Below the pieces are notes generated by a model. The model was not told the origin of the DNA. It saw nothing but the letters and a program-made list of their open reading frames with translations, and ran no database searches. This document shows positions 31,913-40,731 of a stretch of 48,726 bases of DNA, in pieces. The number at the start of each line of letters is the position of its first letter. Position 1 is the first letter of the stretch. The stretch comes from Candidatus Peribacter sp. UBA6535 (GTDB lineage: Bacteria; Patescibacteriota; Gracilibacteria; Peribacterales; Peribacteraceae): positions 1 through 48,726 of the forward strand of contig DJKT01000019.1 of assembly GCA_002436205.1 (NCBI GenBank). Direction: 5' to 3'. The position numbers and the translations under genes are program-made.

Positions 31913-33957
31913 TGCCACGATCTCTCATCTTTGGTAACGGCTCCATGCTTGCGACATTCGATAATGATCTCCAAATGCGAGATCTCTACTACCCGCACGT
32001 AGGAATGGAAGATCATACTGCATATGGTGATGTTCATAAGACCGGTGTATGGGTGGAAGGCATTGGCATACGATGGTTTTCGGATCCCAGCTGGAACATC
32101 ACTCCAAACTACAAACCCGAAACGCTCGTCGGTCACTCGTTGCTAAGGAACGAGGAACTGGGTATAGAAATTATCGCTAACGACTACGTACACCCCGTAC
32201 ACAATATTCTTGTACGAAACTTCCTTGTGACCAGTATTGATGGCAACGAAAAGCAGGTACGCGTGTTCTTCAATCATGATTTACATATTTACGGTGATAA
32301 ACAAAAAGATACCGCATTCTACGAGCCTTACACCAATTCTGTAATTCACTATCGCCAAAGCAGATACTTCCTCATCGGTGGAAATACTACAGATCCCGTT
32401 GAATGTATTACCGATCGCGACGTGGATGCGTATCAGTCGATTCTGCATAGTAAAGAAAAGATAAAGGCATGCGGAATTACCAGTTACAGTATTGGAAAAG
32501 CCGAATATCAAGGAAAAGAAGGGACATGGAAAGATGCAGAGGATGGAAATTTGAGTAATACGACAGTGGATCAAGGATCAGTGGATTCCACAATCGGTAT
32601 TCACTGCTACGTAAAACCTGAAGTGAATACTGAGGTGACAATGTGGATGTGTCTTGGAAAAAACATACAGGAAGTTGTTGAATTACAGCAGTTTGTCCTC
32701 ACAGAAGGGCAAGATCGCATGCAGCGCAACTGTCATAACTACTGGAAGAGCTGGGTAAATAAAGATCGTCAGAAGTTTGGATCTCTATCACCGCGCCTTA
32801 TAGATCTCTATAAACGAAGCCTACTGCTTATTCGGCTGCACGCTGATAATGGCGGAGGCTTAATAGCAGCAGCAGATGCAGATATTATGGAATTCAACCG
32901 CGACACATACACCTATGTATGGCCACGAGATGGTGCATTTGTTTCCTTGGCTCTTGATAAAGCAGGATATCTGGAAGTCACCCGCCGTTTCTATGAATTC
33001 TGTTGCAAGCATCAAACAGATGATGGGTACATGCTCCACAAATACAATCCCGATGGAAGCGTGGGGTCGACATGGCATCCGTGGTTCCGTGATGGAAAAG
33101 CACAGCTTCCTATCCAGGAAGACGAGACTGCACTTGTTATCTATGCCATTTGGAAGCATTTCCAAAAAGTTCAGGACTTTGAATTCTTGCAGACGATGTT
33201 CGAGACATTCGTGAAGAAGGCTACAATATTCTTGATGGAGTTTGTGGAACCTGAAAGCGGGCTACCTCTACCGAGCTATGACCCATGGGAAGAGCACCAA
33301 GGTATATTTACCTATACAACAGCCAGTGTCATTGCAGGGCTGCAAGCCTCTGCACAAATAGCACACATGCTGGGGCATCATAATCACTCAGAGCAATATC
33401 ACAGTGCAGCAGACACCATGAAACAGTCCTTCCTCTTTCATCTCTTCGATCAAGAGGCAGGAAGATTCGTCAAGATGATTAAACGGGAGAACGGTCAAAC
33501 GACCGAGCGTGACCTCACACCGGATGCGAGCATAGCTGCTATCTGGAAACTTGGTGTACTCGACCCCAGTGACCCACGTGTCGTTTCTACTATGGAACAA
33601 TTGCGGGATATGCTGACAGTGCAAACTGATATCGGTGGATGGGCTCGTTATACCAATGATTATTATCACTCCAAGGTGAGCCCGACAAAAGAGATACCCG
33701 GAAACCCATGGTTTATTACTACACTCTGGTATGCACAGTGGCTCATTGCTATAGCAAAGACGAAAGATGATCTCTCTGAGGCCCGTTCTATTCTGGAATG
33801 GACAGCTGATCATGCCTCAACATCGGGCATTTTGGCAGAGCAGATGCATCCGATAACCGGTGAACCTGTCTCTGTGGGGCCTCTCACCTGGAGTCATGCA
33901 ACGTACGTGGAAACCGTCATTCAATTCGCCGAAAAAGAAGAGCAACTCAATGCATAA
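31912..33957 (+). CDS. Glycoside hydrolase family 15 (glucoamylase-like)
   Basis: Product of 681 residues. An N-terminal beta-sandwich (to about 290) precedes an (alpha/alpha)6 barrel with YVWPRDGAFVSLALDKAGY, the acid-region PSYDPWEEHQGIFTYTT (Glu) and the C-terminal PLTWSHATYVETV. It releases glucose from the ends of alpha-glucans. No signal peptide is visible, so it should act on an internal store. It overlaps the genes on both sides by one base each. Confidence 0.92.
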   Translation: MPRSLIFGNGSMLATFDNDLQMRDLYYPHVGMEDHTAYGDVHKTGVWVEGIGIRWFSDPSWNITPNYKPETLVGHSLLRNEELGIEIIANDYVHPVHNILVRNFLVTSIDGNEKQVRVFFNHDLHIYGDKQKDTAFYEPYTNSVIHYRQSRYFLIGGNTTDPVECITDRDVDAYQSILHSKEKIKACGITSYSIGKAEYQGKEGTWKDAEDGNLSNTTVDQGSVDSTIGIHCYVKPEVNTEVTMWMCLGKNIQEVVELQQFVLTEGQDRMQRNCHNYWKSWVNKDRQKFGSLSPRLIDLYKRSLLLIRLHADNGGGLIAAADADIMEFNRDTYTYVWPRDGAFVSLALDKAGYLEVTRRFYEFCCKHQTDDGYMLHKYNPDGSVGSTWHPWFRDGKAQLPIQEDETALVIYAIWKHFQKVQDFEFLQTMFETFVKKATIFLMEFVEPESGLPLPSYDPWEEHQGIFTYTTASVIAGLQASAQIAHMLGHHNHSEQYHSAADTMKQSFLFHLFDQEAGRFVKMIKRENGQTTERDLTPDASIAAIWKLGVLDPSDPRVVSTMEQLRDMLTVQTDIGGWARYTNDYYHSKVSPTKEIPGNPWFITTLWYAQWLIAIAKTKDDLSEARSILEWTADHASTSGILAEQMHPITGEPVSVGPLTWSHATYVETVIQFAEKEEQLNA

Positions 33958-34832
33958 TGACTACAAAACAATCCGTCATCGGCGTAGATATGGGGGGGAC
34001 AAAAATCGACCTCGCACGATACGATGTATCTACACTAGAACTCCAAGAGCGCTCGAAGATAGATACGCACTCTACAAAAGAGTGGTCACATGTCTACGCA
34101 GATCTCGTTGAAGCAATAGGGAGAATACGTACGGATGACACTATTGCGATTGGTATCGGTGTCCCGGGCCTCGTGCGTCAGCCTGAAGGAATCGTGGTGA
34201 CTATGCCCAATATTCCGGGATCCAACGAAGCGCTACTCAAAACAAAGCTCACTGCAAACATTGGACTACCAGTGACAGTCGATAATGATGCCAATGCTTT
34301 TGTTCTCGCAGAAGGGTTGCACTCAAAATATGGAACCAAAGGTGTTGTTGTTGGAATTGCAATGGGAACAGGTGTGGGTGGAGGCGTGGTCGTGGATGGA
34401 AAACTCTTCCGTGGTGCACATGGTTTTGCATCAGAGATCGGTCATATGCTTTTGCAACCTGGTCAACCTCCGTTTGAAACGGATGATAAGCGCGGAGACG
34501 TCGAACAGTTTCTCTCGGGAACTGCATTCGGCAAACGTTGTGAAGAAGCAAGTCAACCGGAGGAGTACATGGAGGGAGAAGTTTGCGCGTTTATGCGACC
34601 GGAAGTATTCCGTGAAGTTGCGTGGATGTGTGTGAGCCTCAACTCATTGCTGGATCCTTCGTTGATCATTTTTGGGGGAAGTGCAGGCAAAGCGCTCAAA
34701 CCACATTTAGGTGAGATTCAAAAAGAGATGCAAAAGTGGTCTCTGCCAGATATCCCCCTACCAGAGCTTTCGATTGCGACATTGGATGATGCGGCCACCA
34801 GAGGTGCTGCGCTGCTTGCTTTGGAGAAGTAG
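33957..34832 (+). CDS. ROK-family sugar kinase (glucokinase-like), lacking the zinc motif
   Basis: Product of 291 residues. The ATP site is GVDMGGTKIDLARYD, with the sugar-binding block DNDANAFVLAEG and the ROK signature region GTGVGGGVVVDGKLFRGAHGFASEIGHM. The usual ROK zinc-binding CGCxGCxE that follows is replaced by ETDDKRGDVEQFLSG. It would phosphorylate the glucose released by the GH15 enzyme and feed it into glycolysis. The ATG overlaps the GH15 stop (TAATG). Confidence 0.88.
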   Translation: MTTKQSVIGVDMGGTKIDLARYDVSTLELQERSKIDTHSTKEWSHVYADLVEAIGRIRTDDTIAIGIGVPGLVRQPEGIVVTMPNIPGSNEALLKTKLTANIGLPVTVDNDANAFVLAEGLHSKYGTKGVVVGIAMGTGVGGGVVVDGKLFRGAHGFASEIGHMLLQPGQPPFETDDKRGDVEQFLSGTAFGKRCEEASQPEEYMEGEVCAFMRPEVFREVAWMCVSLNSLLDPSLIIFGGSAGKALKPHLGEIQKEMQKWSLPDIPLPELSIATLDDAATRGAALLALEK

Positions 34833-34983
34833 CATTCTCTTTGCCACTTTTCAGATGAAAAGTAACAAGAAGGACAATATGCACCTATTTATTGATGAAT
34901 ATATAGAGTTTATTGAATAAATTTTGTATTCAATCTTTTTGGCTTATTAAAGGGCTAATCTAGATATTGTACTATATTAGCTG

Positions 34984-35107
34984 TTGAAGAAAGTTGTAAA
35001 ATTTGCTATACTTAGTCCTGTCATCGGTTGATTAGGTTTACTTAATTTATCCGTTGGCTATAAATAAAATCGTCCAAGGGTTCGTCCCTAGGCGGTTTTA
35101 TTTATAT
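34984..35107 (+). ncRNA. Candidate small RNA with its own promoter and terminator
   Basis: TTGAAG (34984-34989), a 17-base spacer and TATACT (35007-35012) form a promoter. A transcript from about 35019 would run about 90 bases into a strong hairpin (about 35060-35107: ATAAATAAAATCGTCC arm, an AGGG-TTCG-TCCCT tip, GGCGGTTTTATTTAT arm). No credible open frame lies between. It could be a small RNA, or the promoter could be chance and the hairpin simply a terminator shared by the convergent genes. Confidence 0.4.
35060..35107. terminator. Bidirectional terminator between the glycogen operon and the 611-residue membrane protein gene
   Basis: A long near-perfect hairpin with an A-rich 5' arm and a T-rich 3' arm (TTTTATTTAT), so it works in both directions. 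The 3' arm touches the stop codon of the minus-strand gene at 35102. The tip is a stable TTCG tetraloop. Confidence 0.75.
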
Positions 35108-36934
35108 ATCCGATTTTGCCCTAGAACGTATCTGATTAATGACATCCTCATTAATAGACAGCCCAGAGAACCCAGCTTTGCGTTTTGCCTTTTTGACATA
35201 CACTAATGCATCGTCCCATCTCCCCTGCTCCATCCGAAGCTTCATAAGACCTAGGTAGATCTTAAAGTTATTCGGCTGCACGGAGAGTGCATCGTTTAAC
35301 AGAACTTCCGCTTCGCTGTAGGCCTGTATAGCTGTGTAGAGTTTTGCGAGATATATTCTGGCCTTCACTGCATCCGGTCGTACGCGAATCATATCGTTTA
35401 GCTCCGATTGCATCTTCTGGAAATACTGCTGATGCATTTCCGGTGGAATGTCTTGGTTTTCCAAACTCTTTGGAGTAACTGTGCTTATTGCTCTTCCTTC
35501 GGATATTTTTCTGTAGACCGCCGCCCAATCATCTAAGTAGACAAGCTTCCACTGAGGGTCTGCATCAAGAAGGTCCGTATACGGAAGTGGATCCATCTGT
35601 GCCTGTAGATTGTAATAGATCACCGCGTGTGTGAAGTTGTATTCTTTCTCTAATCCATTCCAGGTATCTGGGTCGACTCCCGCATTGATCGCACGAAGCA
35701 TATAGTCGTATCCGTAGTCGAGGTTACGCCCATCAAGAAAGACGCTGTGATCTCGAAACAACAGTTCTCCTCCGGCGTTGTAGTTGTTAAACATATTCCC
35801 AGAAAGATGTTCGCTGTGTATATATTCCGAAGCACCTCGCAGGGGTTCAAAGACTCCGAAGCCATACAGATTATCGTTGCGATTGATGTCGTACGCACGA
35901 ACATGTGTATAGAACCCGATACAGAAGATGGCAACAATCGAGACTATAGGAAAGAGTGCGCGTTTTGTTTGGAGATATTCGAGAAACGCATTCCACTGTG
36001 CACTATAACGCAGTTGATAGATGGTAAGTGTAAGACCCGTGATGATGAAAAGGATCTCATGTCTCTGAGCAGTGCGGGAGAGATAGCCAATACCGAGTAG
36101 TGTTAGCACAGAAAACAAGACATTACGCCTTCCGCTCCAAAGTGATACGAATGCTGTAACCCAAAAGATTCCCATGTGCTTGAGATACCACCCCCACGGC
36201 CCCGGTTGCCACTCTGTGATGAACCCTGCGGACTTCTCTGTAAGAAGATCGAAGAGATATGTGACATTTGAAATTCCACCAGGTGCTATCAGAGGAGTAA
36301 TGAATAGGGCAATAAGGCATAGGCTGAGTGATTTGAGCTGAGATCGATCTGAGAGTAGTTCCTGCACGTACAAAGCTCCAAAAAGCGCGATGCCAATAAG
36401 AGATGCTGCTCCATGGAGATTGCTCCAAACAATAAGGAGTACAGGAAGTATCAGTAGTATTTTTCTTCGTAAGATTTTGCCGAATTCCAGATAGGAAATA
36501 CAGAGAAATAGAACGAGGCTGAACATAGCGAAGGTAAACAGTTGCGGCCTATCGGTAAGTGCAGGTCGAGCATTGACTACAGCAAGAATAACGAGAAGAG
36601 AATTTATCCACAGATTCTTGCGATGTATCTGCAAAGAAATACCAAATGCTACTGCAATAAGTACAATGCGAAGCACTGTGACGCCTGCCCATCCTCCAAC
36701 ATCATAAAAGAGTGACAGTAGTACTTGCGCCAACCATTCGTGTGTTGCGAGGTATACTTGATCGGCGCGCACATAGGAAAACGGATCCAGAGTTATCCAT
36801 CCTGACTCCCGCAGTAGTTGTCCCGCCTTTATATGCCACCAAAAATCGGTGTTTCCCACTTTGAATGCACAAATATACAGAAACAGCATTGCGCATGCAG
36901 CAGGCAATCTCCAGTGACGAATACGATCAATCAT
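35102..36934 (-). CDS. Multi-spanning GT-C-like membrane protein with C-terminal TPR repeats
   Basis: About 610 residues from ATG 36934 (TAGGAT 7 bases upstream; a TTG at 36937 is also in frame). About ten or eleven hydrophobic helices occupy residues 1-345. A periplasmic loop near the start has TDFWWHIKAGQLLRE...LDPFSYVRA...ATHEWLAQ, a pattern found in GT-C type glycosyltransferase-like membrane proteins. The C-terminal part (about 350-610) is outside and ends in two or three TPR-like repeats (PNNFKIYLGLMKLRMEQGRWDD). It may take part in surface glycan or protein glycosylation; the exact activity is unknown. Confidence 0.65.
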   Translation of the reverse strand: MIDRIRHWRLPAACAMLFLYICAFKVGNTDFWWHIKAGQLLRESGWITLDPFSYVRADQVYLATHEWLAQVLLSLFYDVGGWAGVTVLRIVLIAVAFGISLQIHRKNLWINSLLVILAVVNARPALTDRPQLFTFAMFSLVLFLCISYLEFGKILRRKILLILPVLLIVWSNLHGAASLIGIALFGALYVQELLSDRSQLKSLSLCLIALFITPLIAPGGISNVTYLFDLLTEKSAGFITEWQPGPWGWYLKHMGIFWVTAFVSLWSGRRNVLFSVLTLLGIGYLSRTAQRHEILFIITGLTLTIYQLRYSAQWNAFLEYLQTKRALFPIVSIVAIFCIGFYTHVRAYDINRNDNLYGFGVFEPLRGASEYIHSEHLSGNMFNNYNAGGELLFRDHSVFLDGRNLDYGYDYMLRAINAGVDPDTWNGLEKEYNFTHAVIYYNLQAQMDPLPYTDLLDADPQWKLVYLDDWAAVYRKISEGRAISTVTPKSLENQDIPPEMHQQYFQKMQSELNDMIRVRPDAVKARIYLAKLYTAIQAYSEAEVLLNDALSVQPNNFKIYLGLMKLRMEQGRWDDALVYVKKAKRKAGFSGLSINEDVINQIRSRAKSDI

Positions 36935-36954
36935 CAAGGCAATCCTACAAAAGA

Positions 36955-37433
36955 ATGCGTGTTCTGACCAATCGGAGTATAGTGCCGATATCGCACGTCT
37001 CTCACTTATTGCAGTCGCACTACTGCTTGCTATCTCAGCAGGCGTAGAGCAAACACTTGCTCTTGAACCTATAAATAGTCAAGAAGAGCGGTTGGAACGA
37101 CGTGCTCTGAGAATTCGTAGTCGCATGAATCGTAATAGTAAGAATGATTTCAGGTTTAGCCAAATGGTTGTTCCACGATCTGTAATACGACAGGATCTAA
37201 ATAGGAGCAGGACAAGGCACAGCCAACTACGAAGACTGGTAAACCGTCCTTCTAGAAGGATTCTTCATCGCAATGACGTGTTACATAGTAGAGAAGGGCG
37301 CTTTGATTCTGCAGATGCCTATAACGAAAGACTGCAGCGGGGTCTTGCAAACTGCTCTAGTCGGTTTCGCAGTCGCTACGATCGCAATAACTGCATACGC
37401 AGAGTCACTCGAGGGACACGTACATTTGAATAA
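36955..37433 (+). pseudogene. Very basic secreted-looking protein with no usable start (frameshift suspected)
   Basis: One frame is open from 36918 to the stop at 37431-37433. It contains a signal-peptide-like core (SLIAVALLLAISAGVEQTLA, about 37002-37061) followed by a mature part extremely rich in Arg and Ser. No ATG/GTG/TTG lies before the hydrophobic core in that frame; the nearest ATG (36955, MRVLTNRS) is in another frame. The first start codon in frame is TTG 37092, after the core. A one-base shift near 36990-37000 would join them. It might be a broken secreted protein. Confidence that it is a gene at all is modest. Confidence 0.35.
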
Positions 37434-37436
37434 CAA

Positions 37437-38747
37437 TTATTTACAGAGCTTTCGCAGAGTCTTCTTATCAGCCTCTGGAATCTTGAGCTTCTCTACAAAG
37501 TCTTGCATGTCTGCTTTGGAAACTGACGTTCCTCGCGTTACAGCCTTCAGTTTTTCATACGCATTGCTCACACCGTTTTTGCGCAAAACTGTTTGAATAG
37601 CTTCTGCCAAAAGTTCCGGGTGATCATCGAGTTCTTTTTGTATAACTTTTTTATTCACTGATAACTTCTTTAAGCCTTTGCGAAGGGAAGAAATAGCTAA
37701 TTGATTATAGCCAAACGCCGTGCCAATGGATCGTTGTACTGTTGAATCTGAGAGGTCACGTTGCAACCTGCTGATCGGAAGTTTTTCGGCAAAATGGCTA
37801 AACAGTGCATTGGAAAGTCCGAAGTTTCCTTCTGCGTTTTCGAAATCTATAGGATTAACTTTGTGTGGCATGGTGGAAGAACCTACCTCACCTTTTACGA
37901 GTTTCTGTCCAAACACTCCACGGGAAATGTAGTGCCAAATATCTCGGGAAAGATCGATACTGATTGTGTTGAATCGAAAGAGTATGTGGCTTAGCTCAGC
38001 CAAATCATCATGTGGATTAATTTGCGTAGTGTTAGCCATAGGATCAAGTCCCAAGCTCTTCATAAATTTCGATCCGAATGCTTCCCATTTGACCTTTGGA
38101 TACGCCGCTTTTTGCGCACTGTAGTTTCCAACTGCCGATCCAAACTTTCCCTGCATCTTGAATTGCTTCAGTTGACTGAGTTGGCGGTTGAGACGATCTA
38201 CAAAGACCATCATCTCTTTGCCAAGAGTCGTTGGAGTTGCCGGTTGTCCATGTGTCAGGCTAAGAAGTCGTACAGATTTGTTTGCTGCAGCGAGTTTTTT
38301 GAGATCAGCAACGTAATCCGTAGATACAGGAATTGCCACATCTTTGAGCGCACGAGAGATGAGAAGTCCATACGAAAGATTATTGACATCTTCTGATGTC
38401 AGCCCGAAGTGAATAAACTCTGTATGCTTTTTGAGTCCACTGATCTTCGCAACTTTCTTTTTGAGGTAATACTCCACAGCTTTTACATCATGATTTGTTG
38501 TTTTTTCTATCTTTTTGATCTCGGCTGCATCTTTTTCAGTAAATTTTTTGATGAGTGATAGCAGTGCTTTTTCTTGAGAAGCAGAAAGCTTCGGTAGCTG
38601 CTTCACGGCTGCCTCTTTGCTCAGCGCAATGAAATACCGAACTTCGACTTCCAGCCTCGCTCTATTTAACGCTTCTTCCGAAAAATACGTCGCCAACGCT
38701 TCGACTTTTGCTCTGTATCTGCCATCAAGTGGTGAGAGAGCCTGCAT
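37437..38747 (-). CDS. purB: Adenylosuccinate lyase
   Basis: Product of 436 residues. It has the N-terminal LSPLDGRY, the TTNHDVKAVEYYL block, the LTHGQPATPTT region and the fumarase/lyase signature GSSTMPHKVNPIDFENAEGN. It cleaves SAICAR and adenylosuccinate in purine synthesis. The C-terminal domain is complete. ATG 38747 has TATAAT (minus strand, 38761-38756) 8 bases upstream. No other purine gene is in the window. Confidence 0.97.
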   Translation of the reverse strand: MQALSPLDGRYRAKVEALATYFSEEALNRARLEVEVRYFIALSKEAAVKQLPKLSASQEKALLSLIKKFTEKDAAEIKKIEKTTNHDVKAVEYYLKKKVAKISGLKKHTEFIHFGLTSEDVNNLSYGLLISRALKDVAIPVSTDYVADLKKLAAANKSVRLLSLTHGQPATPTTLGKEMMVFVDRLNRQLSQLKQFKMQGKFGSAVGNYSAQKAAYPKVKWEAFGSKFMKSLGLDPMANTTQINPHDDLAELSHILFRFNTISIDLSRDIWHYISRGVFGQKLVKGEVGSSTMPHKVNPIDFENAEGNFGLSNALFSHFAEKLPISRLQRDLSDSTVQRSIGTAFGYNQLAISSLRKGLKKLSVNKKVIQKELDDHPELLAEAIQTVLRKNGVSNAYEKLKAVTRGTSVSKADMQDFVEKLKIPEADKKTLRKLCK

Positions 38748-38788
38748 TGGCCATGATTATAGCATTAGTAAGCCAAAAAAGGGAAGTC

Positions 38789-40693
38789 CTATTTTTTGGC
38801 CTTCTTCGGCTTCTTTCCGGTAAATATCTCCACAAACTCCTCTTCACTCATGGTTTCTGTCTTCAGCAATATCTTTGTGAGCTTATCAAGCTTAGCCTTG
38901 TGCTTCTTCAGCATACCAAGTGCACGCGTGTACTGTTTATTGATCGTTTCACGGACGAAATCATCAATATGTCGTGCCTGTTCTTCGCTATAGTTTCGAG
39001 ACGTAGAAGGGTCAACTCCAAGGAACATCGTTCCCTGCTTTTCTCCATAGGTCACAAGTCCCAAGTCGTCATCTCCCATTCCGTATCGCATTGCCATGTT
39101 GCGGGCGATTGCAGAGGCACGCTCTAAATCATTACTTGCTCCGGTCGTAATTTCTTTAAAAATCAACTCTTCTGCAGCGCGTCCTCCAAGGAGTCCACAA
39201 ATCTCATCAAGGAACTTTGACTTCGACGTTGTGTATTGATCTTCTTGTGGCAAGAACCATGTCACACCAAGGGCAGACCCACGAGACACAATAGACACCT
39301 TGTGCAACGCATCGCTCTCCGGGCAAAGGTATCCCACAATGGCATGACCAAGTTCGTGGTACGCAGTAATACTCTTTTCTTTTTCTGATAGCTTTCGTGA
39401 ACGTTTTTCCGGTCCTAGGGCCACTTTTTCTACTGCATCGTCTATATCTTGCTGTGCAATGGTCTTGTGTTTTCGCTTGGCAGCAAAGATCGCTCCTTCG
39501 TTCATGATATTTTCGAGATCTGCACCGGTAAGACCAACGGTCTTTTTGGCTATAGCTTTCAGATTAATATTTTTACCCATCTTCTTGTTTCTGGTGTGCA
39601 CCTCCAAGATCTTCTCACGAGCGCTAAGATCCGGCTTGTCTATAAAGACGCGGCGGTCAAATCTCCCTGGTCGAAGAAGGGCTTGATCCAAGACATCTGG
39701 TCGGTTGGTTGCTGCCATGACAATTACGTTCGTATCCTGTTCAAATCCATCCATCTCTGTGAGGATCTGGTTGAGTGTTTGTTCACGCTCATCATGTCCT
39801 CCGCCAAATCCTGCCCCTCCACGCTGACGACCAACAGCATCAATCTCATCAATAAAGATGATACACGGCGCATTACGCTTGGCTTTGGCAAAGAGATCTC
39901 GTACACGGCTTGCACCAACACCAACAAACATCTCTACGAATTCTGATCCTGCAATAGAGAAGAACGGAACACCAGCCTCTCCAGCTACAGCCCGAGCGAG
40001 TAACGTTTTACCTGTTCCCGGTGCACCAACAAGTATGACACCCTTGGGGATCTTTGCGCCGATGGATGTGTACTTCTTCGGATTTTTGAGGAAATCAACC
40101 ACCTCCATAAGATCATCTTTTGGCTCATCCATACCTGCAACATCTTTAAAGCGCGTCTTTACTTGTGTGGCATCTGCGACTCTTGCACGGGACTTTCCAA
40201 ATGACATGGCAGTACTTTGACTACGCGCAATACCACGGAACAGCCAAATAAGTCCTCCAATAACCAGCAAGAGGAAGAGAATGTCCGGCAATACTGCCAC
40301 GAGCATATTCTGCGCTTCACGATTTTCTACCTCGACAATTGTCGGATTGTTTGGATTATTCCATCCTAGTTGGGAAACAGTATCACGTGACTCTTTGTAA
40401 GATTGAATGACAGCACCAGTTGTAGTTTCAACGAATACTTTGTTATCCCGAACAGAAATTTTACTAAACATTCCATCGTTATATCCGCGAGTAATTTCAC
40501 TGATACTTACCTCTGGTGCATCGGCAAATTTTTTATCGGAAGCACGCTGTGGATTCGTCAGCGATACCAAAGACATTGCAATAAGCGTGCCAAAAAGGAT
40601 AATACTGAGTAGCCAGCTTTTACTCTTCGGTGGACGGGATTTCGTTGCGGCCATTAGGATCGCTAGAATAGCGAGTAAAGAAGAAAGAGTCAT
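38789..40693 (-). CDS. ftsH: ATP-dependent zinc metalloprotease FtsH
   Basis: About 634 residues from ATG 40693; a TTG at 40732 is in frame but would overlap the divergent gene. Two N-terminal membrane helices flank a periplasmic domain. The AAA domain has Walker A GAPGTGKT, Walker B IIFIDEIDAVGR and the second region of homology (NRPDVLDQALLRPGRFDR). The zinc site is HELGH. It degrades membrane and short-lived proteins at the inner membrane. Its start is 38 bp from the divergent PMT-like gene. Confidence 0.97.
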   Translation of the reverse strand: MTLSSLLAILAILMAATKSRPPKSKSWLLSIILFGTLIAMSLVSLTNPQRASDKKFADAPEVSISEITRGYNDGMFSKISVRDNKVFVETTTGAVIQSYKESRDTVSQLGWNNPNNPTIVEVENREAQNMLVAVLPDILFLLLVIGGLIWLFRGIARSQSTAMSFGKSRARVADATQVKTRFKDVAGMDEPKDDLMEVVDFLKNPKKYTSIGAKIPKGVILVGAPGTGKTLLARAVAGEAGVPFFSIAGSEFVEMFVGVGASRVRDLFAKAKRNAPCIIFIDEIDAVGRQRGGAGFGGGHDEREQTLNQILTEMDGFEQDTNVIVMAATNRPDVLDQALLRPGRFDRRVFIDKPDLSAREKILEVHTRNKKMGKNINLKAIAKKTVGLTGADLENIMNEGAIFAAKRKHKTIAQQDIDDAVEKVALGPEKRSRKLSEKEKSITAYHELGHAIVGYLCPESDALHKVSIVSRGSALGVTWFLPQEDQYTTSKSKFLDEICGLLGGRAAEELIFKEITTGASNDLERASAIARNMAMRYGMGDDDLGLVTYGEKQGTMFLGVDPSTSRNYSEEQARHIDDFVRETINKQYTRALGMLKKHKAKLDKLTKILLKTETMSEEEFVEIFTGKKPKKAKK

Positions 40694-40731
40694 GTTTTTC
40701 TTTTGAGAAAACTCCGTTACACTCCTAACCA

